From assembly GCA_037349105.1 (NCBI GenBank), contig JAYJMM010000111.1, positions 558,001 to 622,000 on the forward strand: a stretch of 64,000 nucleotides of DNA, read 5' to 3'. This document shows positions 51,901 to 63,900 of the stretch, piece by piece. The translations under genes and the position numbers were made by a program. This DNA is from Limnomonas spitsbergensis. Its lineage: Eukaryota; Chlorophyta; Chlorophyceae; Chlamydomonadales. Under the pieces are notes generated by a model. That model was not told where the DNA came from. It worked only from the letters and a program-made list of their open reading frames with translations, and made no database searches. How positions within the stretch are numbered: position 1 is the stretch's first letter; each line of letters opens with the position of its first letter.

Positions 51901-54900
51901 TCATAGCATGGTGCCTGATTCAAGCAAAGCAAAAAAGGCTACTCACGCCCCCACCGATGCGTCAGACACATGCCATGGTCTTTCATCGGAGCGAAGCGGA
52001 CAAAACGGCCGATGGCACGCCCCTACCGATGCCTTAGACATTCACATGCCATTGTGTGCTCTGCTTGGCTGCCTCTTAACAATGTTTCCATTCCCAGAAT
52101 TTGGAATTATGCTTTTCAACGAGAGCCAGCGGTGTGAAAAAAGTGTGGACGGGTCAAAAGCTGTGTGTCCCAGCTTCCCACCTTGATTCCGACGGTGAGC
52201 CCTCTCCACAGACCGCGGAACACCTTCGCAAAGCCCCCCTCGCCCAGTAGATTCGTGATCTGCAAGTCCGACATCTGGCTGTTCTGCGCATCCAGGAGGG
52301 GGGGAGGGCAATGCTTGGATAAAAGCAGCAGGGGAAATTAAGCGAGGTGTGGGACCATGAATTGGTACCATAGATTTCATTTGCTTTCCCTCGGGTATGA
52401 AATAATCATTTATATTCATGCTGCCCTCGGGTAAAACTTCTAAAACTCTAGATGTCGGACTGAAAACTGGCGTCGGCAATTGATAACTGTGACATTCATG
52501 CACGGTATCCCTCGACCCTAAATAACGTTAATTATGAGGGGAGGCAAATCGAATCTGCATAGTACGGCTTTTTTGATATTAAATATGTGCAGGAAAGAGG
52601 TTGAGACATTCGATTCATTCCATCCCGTTCCATCCCGGTCCACCCAAAACTAGTGCATCCAGGCGCAGAAAAAGAGGTGAGAAAGGTGAATAAGACAGGC
52701 GGTACCAAGAGTACAGCCTTTACTGCCTGTACCAGTGTACATATGCGTACTTCCCTTCCACTACTCCTCAGCACTGCATGTTCCCCTCCCAGGCAATGTC
52801 TCGGCTACGAGTCCACCTTCAGCAGGCCGCCCTGCGACCGCCGAAAGGCCCTTTTGGGACCAAACCTAGCCCGACCTACGACTGGTGACCGAAGCAGCAA
52901 AGCTGGCCACAAACGGGGCCTCCAGCCAGAGGTCCGGAGGTAGCTGACATGTAGCTGAGCCACAAAAGAAAGAAACACGGACCATAATTGCACATGCAAA
53001 TCCCTTTTTCCCGTGCACGATGTTTCTAGGGCTCATGGTCTGTTTAACCCCCGCTGCACCCTGACAGGCCCCGTGCACCGAGAAGTCCATGGCGCTCTGG
53101 ATCCACTCCTGGTGTAGGTTATTTTTGGTTATTTTGTTTTGTACAAAACCCCGTGCAGGCGGGTGATTCGTACTTTGAAGGCCAGTGCGGCCCTGAAGAT
53201 CCGTTACCGATTAAAACTGTCTCTAGGGCTAAGGGTTCATACAACCCCCGAACCCTGACAGGCCGCGCGCACCGAGAAGTCCATGGCGCTCTTGATCCGC
53301 TTCTGGTTAAGCTTCTCTGTCAGGCCGGTGACCAGGGCACCAGTCGACGAGCGGCTCTGCGCACAGACGGGGGAGGGGGGGTGTAAATTAAAAGGCACTT
53401 CAAGCCACGGCCGTGGATTCAGCTACATTGAGGATTCAGCTACATCGAGGACTCAGCTACTTCAAGGATTCAAACCTTAACAACCAAGCCACAATCGGTG
53501 TCTCTCCTCCACCCTCCTCATCACCCCTTTAACATGCGTAATGGCATATACCTCCCCTTCACCCCCCTCCACTCCACTCCCACTGTCGCCCCCCTCTCAC
53601 GTGCGTCATGGCGTAGCTTTCTGACCCTTGTGAGCCCATGGACCCGATGCTTCCTCCGATGTCCAACGCGCCCTTTGAGGCGGAGAAGGACTGCTGGTTG
53701 TACGACATGCTCCCGCTCTGGCTACCGTCAGCGTTGGGCACAGCGGCCTGAATGATCTGTAGGGGGGACAGGCGGTTGGAATGTCATTTTGAATGACGGT
53801 TGGGAGGGGCAGGGGAAGGCAGCACTTGGAGGCGGATGAGGACGGCAGGTTACAGGACTCAGTCTCCTTCTCTGGCTGGGTATGGGTCAGTTGCAATTGG
53901 CCAAGAGCTTTGCCATTACCGGCAGGTTACAGGGCGCAGGCTTGTTGCAAAGGCTAGTATTCATAATAACTAGAAGTGGACACAGCCGGCTCCAAGCGGT
54001 AACATGATGGATAGGGGCGCTGTCTTCTCCCGACCCCTTTCCATGCTGATTCGCATGCAAGTTTTTCTCCCTCAAGGCTGAAAAACCCACCTCTTGGATA
54101 TGTGGAAGCCCTGAATCTCCCACCCTGCCAAAACGTCCCTAAACCTAGTCCATGTTGAGGTGGCCCTTACTCAGCCCTTGCAGCAGGTGGGGCGACATTC
54201 CAAGCATTGGCCTCCTTCTCTCCCACACACACTCTCGCGCCCCCATACCTGCCCCTGACATGCCGCGCCCCTTAACCTGCCCGTGACCTCCCACACTTCT
54301 CACACTTCCGCGCCCCTCTACCTGATAATCCATGTTAAGGTGGCCCGTCCCCAGGGCTTTTAGCAGGTGAGGCGACATGACCTCGCAAAGCTCGCGCAGC
54401 CGCGGAGACACGTCCGCAAAGTCTGAAAGCACGCCTGACATGCAGAACACCACACCAAAGATCTGCTGCTTGACCTGCGAAGAAAGAAACAGCAGGGGCG
54501 GGGCAACCATGTGTGTGTGGGCTGGTTGCGTATGTATGTGAGGAGAGGGTGTGGGGGCAGGGGGGGGGAACAGGACTAGAGAACGCCAGACATGCAGAAC
54601 GCTAGGACGACGATTTACTGCTTGATCTACGGGGAACAAAATCAGCAGGGGCGTGGGTGCAGGCGGGTGTGTGTGGTGGGGTGGGGAGCAAAGAATAGGA
54701 CTCTAGTCAATTGACAACGAGTGTGGGTTGGTGGCGTGTGAGAAGGGCGTGGGGGAGGGGCGGGTAGGAGGGCAGAGAATAGGACTCGGCAACTCCCATC
54801 GTATTTGGATGATACTTCGAAGGTCGGGTTTAGGGTGAAAGAATAAGCATGACCACGTGCACACTTTTGGGGGAACCCACTTTGAGCAGGAAGGCCAAGG

Positions 54901-57900
54901 GGCTTCTCTCTCCAACTGGATCTTGCTTCAAAAGAGGGTTCAGGGTCAAGGGCCTGCCCTATTCTGCAGGATCCACTTTGAGAAGGAAGGCCAAGGGGGC
55001 TTCTCTCCCCCACTGGATATACACCTCCATAACGGAAGGTTTTGTAAATAAAGGTGGAACTTATACCCTTCTTCACCAAGGGCCCATTCCTCCCGGTTGG
55101 ATTCACCTTGAGAGGGAATACCAGCACCGAGGTGGGTGGCTTGATGAGGCGCGCGTTGAAGATTAAGGGTCATGGACATGCTTTCCTGGCATCCTGCTCT
55201 CATCCTGCTGGATCCACCTCCAGAACGGACAATTTTGTGACAAGGGTGAGAGCTCCATTCACTTGAACCCACCTTGAGCGGGAATACTAGCACCGAGGTG
55301 GGCGGCTTGATGAGGCGTGTGTTGAAGATGTCCACGCTCACATTCCCCGACTGGTTGATGAGCTTCTGTACATCAGGGATCATCACCTGAGGAGACACCC
55401 GGGGGTTGGACGATGTCGGGAGGTTAAATCGGGAGACTTTGCTGGAAGGGTATTCGGGGGGTGGGGGGGTGGGCGGGAGGTTATGCTTATATGTTACCAG
55501 CTTCTGTACATCAGGGATCATCACCTGGGCAGACACCCGGGGGGGAGGGGGGCATAAATTCATTTGAGCCCTGCCACGGACACTTTCAGACAGCCACTGC
55601 CTCAAAAAAAAAAGTGTTGCCGAGGTGGATTTACAATTGTAAACCTGAAGGGTCCGGGGTTGGGGGGGGGGTTAATTACATGGGGGGGCATGGATTCAGA
55701 GTCAGTTGTTGTTGTAGTGGTTCCTGGTAACGAGTCGCAAACAAAATTGTCACCAAACAATTGTAAATCGACGAAGCCAAGGTTCAGTCGCGCAGTAACA
55801 AAAACGTGGAAATCAGTTAGGACAAGGGTAAACCCAGCGGCCTGCGGCGCGCTCTCACCGGAGAATGATGATTCTGACAGCTTTTATCTTCCCCATGCAA
55901 TTGGTAAGACTCGGTGGTAAACCTCTCATCGTATGCCCTACTTCCGGTACGCTGACCCCCTAAGGGGCCAGGCGGTCCTCCAGATTATGCCGGGAAGGTC
56001 ATTGTGGGCGGTTATTCCGAGAGGCTACGCCGAGAGATTCTTTTGGGAGGTTGACCCGTGTGCATCATCCCCCTCTTTCACCCGCCTACCTTCCCCCTCA
56101 CCCTGTACCTCATCCCCCTCTTTCACCCACCTACCTTCCCCCTCACCCTGTACCTCATCCCCCTCTTTCACCTGCCTACCTTCCCCCTCACCCTGTACCT
56201 CATCCCCCTCTTTCACCCACCTACCTTCCCCCTCACCCTGTACCTCATCCCCCTCTTTCACCCACCTACCTTCCCCCTCACCCTGTACCTCATCCCCCTC
56301 TTTCACCTGCCTACCTTCCCCCTCACCCTGTACCTCATCCCCCTCTTTCACCCACCTACCTTCCCCCTCACCCTGTACCTCATCCCCCTCTTTCACCCAC
56401 CTACCTTCCCCCTCACCCTGTACCTCATCCCCCTCTTTCACCCACCTACCTTCCCCTCGCCCTGTACCTCATCCCCCTCTTTCACCCACCTACCTTCCCC
56501 CTCACCCTGTACCTCATCCCCCTCTTTCACCCACCTACCTTCCCCCTCACCCTGTACCTCACCCCCCTCTTTCACCCACTTACCTTCCCCCTCACCCTGT
56601 ACCTCATCCCCCTCTTTCACCCACCTACCTTCCCCCTCACCCTGTACCTCATCCCCCTCTTTCACCCACCTACCTTCCCCCTCACCCTGTACCTCATCCC
56701 CCTCTTTCACCCACCTACCTTCCCCCTCACCCTGTACCTCATCCCCCTCTTTCACCCACCTACCTTCCCCCTCACCCTGTACCTCATCCCCCTCTTTCAC
56801 CCACCTACCTTCCCCCTCACCCTGTACCTCATCCCCCTCTTTCACCCACCTACCTTCCCCCTCACCCTGTACCTCATCCCCCTCTTTCACCCACCTACCT
56901 TCCCCCTCACCCTGTACCTCATCCCCCTCTTTCACCCACCTACCTTCCCCCTCACCCTGTACCTCATCCCCCTCTTTCACCCACCTACCTTCCCCCAAAG
57001 CGGTCCAACTGCTGACTGTTGTATATTCTGATCCTCATGACTGTGCTGTTTTATGTTGACCACCGATCGCACAATGCCGCCACTGGCCTGCACCCTTCTC
57101 TCCCACACCCCCTCCCTTTCCTTAAAACTAAAAAAGCTTTATTGAGTTCCGCCCACCTGCTGCCGGTTTTGTATACTGATCTTCATGACTGTGCTCTTCA
57201 TGTTGACCACCGATCGCACAATGCCGCCACTGGCCTGCACGTCCTTCAGCAGGAGACCCGCCGTGCTGCTCGTGGAGCGGTTGACCGAGGGGGCAGGCAC
57301 CTGGGGTTGGAGAAGAACATGTGTGGCTAACATGATGCACACCAGCTCATATGCCCCCTCCACACACAAACGTGTGAAGGTTCTCATCCTCACCCCAATA
57401 CTCCACACAACCGTGACAACACATCGCGCCCACACAACCGTGACATCGTATTGCGCCCACACAACCGTGACAAAAAATTGCTACCACACAAACGTGTCAA
57501 CAAATCGCGCCCACGCGACCGTGACATCATCATTCCCCCACAAAACCATGAAATCAGTACACCCTCCCACACCCTCCCACACCTGTGTGAGATCGTCGAA
57601 TATGGTGGATGCTTGGTTGCTGGTCGCAGTCAGCGCCACTCGGTACCAAACGTGGGTGTTGTGGGTGTGCCCGAGGATGAGCCGGAAGTGGCCGACCAGC
57701 TTGTGCACTAAATCGTCGAGCTCCGGGGAGTTGTGGACATCCCGGACAAGCTGCGTGTATGGGGGAGGGGGAGCAGGGAGCGGGGCTCAAAGGACGGAAG
57801 AATGGGGGGGGGGGGGAAGTTGGGAGCAGGGCCTTAGGGACGGGGGCGGGGTCTTACAGACAGGAGCATGGGTGGGGGGAGGGATGATCATGACAAGCTG

Positions 57901-60900
57901 CGGGGGCAGGGAACGGGTACAGGAGCAGGGAGCAGGGGGCAGGGAGCAGGGACGGACGAACGAAGGGAGGGATGTTCATGACAAGCTGCGGGGACGGGGA
58001 ACGGGAATGAAAGCCGGGAGCGGGGCGAAGGGGGGGACGTTAGTGAGAAACTGCGGGGGCAGGGAACGGGAGCCGGGAGCGGGCCTTCATGCCGAGAGCG
58101 TGGGCGCATGGGGGGAGCGTGGGCGCATGGGGGGAGCGTTCATGACAGACAAGAGGTGAGGGCTTTCATGACGGGAATGTAGACAGGTAGTGTGGACGAG
58201 GGGGGGGTGATCTTGAGGACATGTCGAGCTCCGGCAAGCCATGCTGTTCGTGCTCGTGGATCCTCTGCCCCTCCCCACCCCCTTCACTGCCAGCCCTGCA
58301 TTCCACACTTTAAAGACGCAGAAGCGGGATCCGCCACGGTTCTATTAGCTACTGTACCGGGCGGGCCGCTCGAAGGGTTACAAAACCTGCGCCTTACCAC
58401 AAAAACCCGCTCTGCTGCTCCACTATGTGTACCTCCACTACGTGGAGGTACGCGTAGTGGAGGGCGGGTTTTGGGAGGAGCTTCCGCGAAGGCCGTGGAG
58501 GCCGCGGAGGCCGCGAAGGCCGCGGAGGCCGTGGAGGCCGCGGAGGCCGTGGAGGCCGCGGAGGCCGCGGAGGCCGCGGAGGCCGCGGAGGCCGCGGAGG
58601 CCGCGTCATACAAGGCAGCGAAGGCCGCGGCCCTGAGTGCCGCGGAGGCCGCGGACTCCGTAGCACTCAGGGCCGCGGACTCCGCAGCACTCAGGGCCGC
58701 AAACTCCGCGGCGCTCAGGGCCGCGGAGGCCGCGGAGGCCGCGTCATACAAGGCAGCGAATGTGGAGGAGCTTTTTTGGTAACCCCCGCGAATTAAATTA
58801 GGCCCCCTGACAGGAAAAGACGCAGACGCGCACTTACCTGTCAGGGGGCCTAATTTAATTCTGGGGGCTTCGGTGAGGTATTAAGGTGTTTACGAATAGT
58901 TTTTCGGCAACATTTAAAGAAGCGGCTCCAAGAGGTCCAAGCTGCCGCCCGGGCAAGCAGCGTAGCTTATTGCCCGGGCGGCTGCTTGGAGCTCGAGGAG
59001 TTACGCTGCGGCTCCTCGATTTTGTGTTTAGTGGTATCCTTTATAAGCAGTGCTTGTATTTGGATGGAGTTATATTTAGGAGGAGCTTCAGTAAGTATTG
59101 ATTTGATGGGAAATTGGTTTTCTGTAGGGACTGTAACAGTATCGTGGATATTCTATTTTGATTTATTAACAGCACACATGTTATTTACAGTAACTAGTGT
59201 AAGTTTAGCTGTTCATATATTTGCTGTAGTATATATGCGTAGTGACCCACATTTATCATTATTTATGTCATATTTATCTTTATTTACCTTTTTCATGTTA
59301 GTATACGTATGCGGTGATAATTTATTAGTAATGTTAGTAGGTTGAGAAGGTATAGGTGTTTGCACATATTTATTAATAGGTTATTATTCTCATAGACATA
59401 CCGTAGTATCAGTCAATTTTCGTTTTATATTGAATTCGTTTTTTGTTTGGAAACCTTCTAATTAACAAAATCACGCATTCGTTTTAGTGGTTCGTTTTTC
59501 TGATCGGAGGCTGAAAGTTTTACGATCACTGGTTCGTTTTTGCTCCAGAACCACTCAAACCGCTTGCCTTTCCGCTGAATGGTTGCTGGGCGCGCAGCTC
59601 TGAGAGCCGCGACCTCCTTGGCCCGGTGGATAACTAAAAGAAATGGGACGCCCTCATAGTATCGAGATGTACAGGCCTGCTTTCTTCGGCGACTGGCCTT
59701 CGTTTTCATCTGCTGCGGTTGGAAGACGCGGCGGGGCCGCTCGCCTTTTATCTCGATACCGGGTCTAAATCAATAATCACTGTGGCATGAGCTGTGGCTA
59801 CTGGTGCTCCGGGTAGATTCGTGTTTGCGACATGAACGGCGCTACTCTTCGTGCGGCAATTTGTTTAGGGTTTGGGGCTAAAATATTCGTTTTTATGATT
59901 CGTTTTTGTCCCACGGTACACATATTTATTGAAATCAACGGTTCGTTTTCTTGAAAAACGATCTATAAAACGAAATCGGACTGATACTACGGTACACCGG
60001 TACCATCCTTCCACACATACCTGCTCCGAGAAAGATTCCACCCCTCCGCACCCTCACCAGCATGTATTTCGGAATGCCGCTGAACTTGCTGATGCTGGCA
60101 GGCGCACACCCTTTCGCGCCATGCCCCCCATTTCAACGGGACCATCTTCCAAATTGTTCACACCTGCTCCGAGACCACTCCCCCTTCACACCCCTCACCG
60201 GCAAACATTAGGAATACAGTCATTGATCTTGCTAGACATGCTGGCAGCCCCCACTCCCCCTATTTGCACAACCCCCCCTGAGACACATGCCTCAGGACCA
60301 CCCTTCCACACTTTCCTTTCAACCCCATTCCACACTATCCTCACACTCTTAGACCACTCCCTCCCTCCGCAGTTCACACCCCTCACCGGCATGTACTTTG
60401 GAATGCTGTTGTCCTTAATCATGCTGGACATGCTCGCAGACAGCAGCTGCATATAAGAGGTCCACCTGGCAGCAACAGCACAGGGACCGGTTAAAAGAAA
60501 GCATGCTTACTTCTGGTACCGCAGATTCAAAACGCCTTCCCCAACAATCAACATTGCCTCGGGTTGAGAAATTTATAGTACCAACTGTTGATTGTCGACG
60601 CCAGTTTCAGTCGGAAATCAAGAGCTTGTGTCCTGTTTGGGCCAGGCTTAATGTGGAAGCATGAAATGAACAAAAAAATCATGCCGGAGGGTTTAGGGTT
60701 TAGGCAAATTCAAATCTACGAAATTGCAGTTGAGGGTTTAAACACAGAAGCCCTTTAATAGAAGCCTGTCTGGACTGCGGTGTAGCCTGGATAGCCTGGC
60801 GCAGGCCACATCTCCCATAGCAGTCACTTGTTCACAAAGTACCGAGCGAGCATGGGCCTGGTCACGGAAGAGAAGCAAGTCTTCATCCGCGGGAATATAA

Positions 60901-63900
60901 AGCTAGTAGATAATGAGGACAAAGAGGTGGCCCTCATATACCACTGGTGTGAAGAGTATGTCAGCAGGTATTGAAGTGACCATGCTGGACCTCGAACGCG
61001 CGCATGGGCACAAGAACGCACGGGCGCATGTACGCATGGGCGCATGTACGCACGGGCGCAAGTACGCATGGATGAATAAAGGACTATATGATGCCTATCG
61101 AACTGTCAGATTGCCTTCGAGAAAAAGACGTTAACCAGGGGTGCACAATAGGCTGCGCAGACTGTAAATAATTAATATCCGGGATGCACGATAACAATGC
61201 TGGACGGAATGCGGTTGGAATCAGACGGAATCGGGGAGAGTGCGACTGTGTGGACTAAAAAACAATTCAACCCTGCAGAATTTCATGAACAATTGTACTT
61301 CCCAACGGGTACGGGAAGGCTATTCAAATGTGCGGTATCACATTTTATTTGTTTTTTAGAGAGAGAAGGTTGAGGTGTGCATTAGGCAATGTTTGAAATT
61401 TGATTGGAGGTGTCAAATGGTCTCAAACTAGCCCCCCCCCCCCCGCCCGGCAGACAGCAGGTCCCCTCAGACAGCCCCACCACCCGGCAGCCAGCAGGCC
61501 CCCAGACAGGTCCCCCCCCAGCAGCCAGCAGGCCCCCAGACAGGCCCCCCTGAGCAGTCGGCAGGCCCCCAGACAGGCCCCCCTGAGCAGTCGGCAGGCC
61601 CCAAAGGGCAAGCCCATCTCAGCAGCCAGCAGGCCCCCCAGGAAACCAACAGGACCCCCCTGCCCCCCGGCAGTTGGCAGGCCCCCCGGCAGCCGGGAGT
61701 CACACACACACACGCACACACACACACACACGGCAGTCGACGGGTCGACAGGCCCCCCCAGCATGATTAAAAACAATTAAAATAGCACTGGAGACAGCCA
61801 CTCACAAAACCCCCTTTGCCTGGTTGATGTTGGCCACATCCACTCCCAGCGTCAAAATTCCAATGGTCTTGTCCGCCACGCAGATCGGCACAGCCGAGAT
61901 CTGGTGCATACCTGCGGCAAGGGCCAGGCAAGACACGGCTGGTAAGTGATAAAAAGGCACACGGCTGGTAAGTGATAAAAAGGCACACGGCTGGCAAGTA
62001 ATAAAAAGGCACACGGCTGGTAAGTGATAAGAAGGCACACAGCTGGTAAGTGATAAAAAGGCACACGGCTGGTAAGTGATAAGAAGGCACGGCTGGTAAG
62101 TGATAAAAAGGCACACGGCTGGTAAGTGATAAGAAGGCACACAGCTGGTAAGTGATAAAAAGGCACACGGCTGGTAAGTGATAAGAAGGCACACGGCTGG
62201 TAAGTGATAAAAAGGCACACGGCTGGTAAGTGATAAAAAGGCACACGGCTGGTAAGTGATAAAAAGGCACACGGCTGGTAAGTGATAAGAAGGCACACGG
62301 CTGGTAAGTGATAAAAAGGCACACGGCTGGTAAGTGATAAGAAGGCACACGGCTGGTAAGTGATAAGAAGGCACACGGCTGGTAAGTGATAAAAAGGCAC
62401 ACGGCTGGTAAGTGATAAAAAGGCACACGGCTGGTAAGTAATAAAAAGGCACACGGCTGGTAAGTGATAAAAAGGCACACGGCTGGTAAGTGATAAAAAG
62501 GCACACGGCTGGTAAGTGATAAAAAGGCACACGGCTGGTAAGTGATAAAAAAGCACACGGCTGGTAAGTGATAAAAAGGCACACGGCTGGTAAGTGATAA
62601 AAAGGCACACGGCTGGTAAGTGATAAAGGCCTAGGCGTGATACACGCTGGAGAGACGTGAAACAGCTACGATTGCCAATTGTAATCCAGCACCAGCGTCC
62701 ACTTCAGCGATAACCAGACAGGCCAAGAAGGACAAGCATGATCCAACCTAGCATGGCAAGCATGCGAATATGCGATACATGTACGCGTGGGATCCATACA
62801 AGTGTGGGAGGCAAGGGATCAACACGTGCATGGGATCTATACATGCATGGGATCTGCAAATACATGGCATGCATACAAGTGTGGGCAACTAGGTATCCAC
62901 TCATGCAAGGGTTTCATATATGCATGGGATCTATACACACATGAGATCCATAGAAGTGTGGGATGCCAGGAATCCATACATGCAAGGGATTCATTTGTGC
63001 ATGGGATCAATACATGCATAAGAAATGAACGGGCACGGGATCCAAACAGGCATGGGATTTATACGTGCATGGGATCTGTACATGCATGGGATTCATACAT
63101 ACATCGGATCTATACATGCATGAGACCTGTACATTCATGGGTTCATGTATACATGGGATCCCATGCATGGGATTTATCATGCATAGGATCTGTACATGCA
63201 TGGGAGCCAATGAGCCATATATGCATGGGATACTTCCATCCACCGCTCATGGTCCCCATGCACTGGGACATGGACACATCAGCATGCATGCGTTGGGGAG
63301 CTGGTGCATGTGGATTAGCTAATGCACAATACACACATAAACGCACTTGAGGCGTCGATGAGATGCTGCCAATCAATAGGCATTTTAGGCAGAGCTGGCC
63401 CGTCTTTCATCCAAGACAGGTACTTGGTGGGTTGGCTGAGCAGCACGTCAGCGGCTGTGCCTGCGCCTGTCTTCTTGAGCTCCTGCAGGCGGTTGGTCTC
63501 AAGGAACTGGTCTGGCGCGCCAACCATGGCCATGATAAGCGCAGCGTCCAGGCCCTCTGAGATTGTCTGGACGCTGTGTGTGGGGGGAGAGGGGGGGTCA
63601 GCTCATGTAGTGGTAGCGGTAGACAGGCGTCAGGAAAAGAAAGGGCGACGAAGGGTGACATGGCAAGATAGGAAGGAGTAGGGGAGCAGTAAGGGGCACG
63701 TGGGTGTGTTTTGCGCCGATGCGACGCGTGTTTTCGTCTGACAGTCAAAGCGAGATCGGGTTCATGGGCTTGTTTTGCGCTCCATCCATCTTTCGGGGGG
63801 AGAGAGCCTACTACCTACGTTTTAAATAACGAGCGTGAGCGCTCGCCTCCCGCATGCATGCGCTGATCTGGCAGCATGGCAGCCCACCCCCAGACAGCGT

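Larger units (their letters stand above)
58310..59398 (+). other. nad5: Nuclear insertion of mitochondrial DNA: nad5 fragment plus GC-rich palindromes
   Basis: 59019-59398 is AT-rich and encodes, on the plus strand, an NADH dehydrogenase subunit 5 fragment: SYLSLFTFFMLVYVCGDNLL, VG-stop-EGIGVCTYLLIGYY, and DPHLSLFM are diagnostic of the nad5/proton-pumping-subunit core. A TGA (59343-59345) replaces the conserved Trp. Upstream, 58310-59018 is very GC-rich and packed with palindromes and GGAGGCCGC repeats, with one hairpin (GAGGAGTTACGCTGCGG-CTCCTC) directly at the start of the nad5 reading. This mix matches bloated, palindrome-rich mitochondrial genomes known in volvocine algae. The piece lies in a kinase intron and ends at a MITE. 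Confidence 0.8.

Noticed and set aside
50620..51904. Two overlapping minus-strand ORFs of 420 and 365 codons (GPTSGTCLWDLPL-type repeats)
   Set aside because: They translate a 13-bp minisatellite; any unit whose length and composition avoid stops gives long ORFs in several frames. The region is an intron of the kinase gene.
55933..57059. ORFs of 326-360 codons of Pro/His/Leu repeats
   Set aside because: Artefacts of the 45-bp array inside a kinase intron.
58192..58782. Ala/Glu-rich ORF on the plus strand
   Set aside because: Arises from GGAGGCCGC repeats in the GC-rich mitochondrial-type insertion.
61767..62610. Three minus-strand ORFs of 252-271 codons (AVCLFITYQPC repeats)
   Set aside because: 26-bp array read in three frames; only 61806-61911 is a true exon.
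43145..63245. Tandem arrays as possible CRISPR
   Set aside because: Units are directly adjacent with no unique spacers, there are no cas genes, and the context is eukaryotic.
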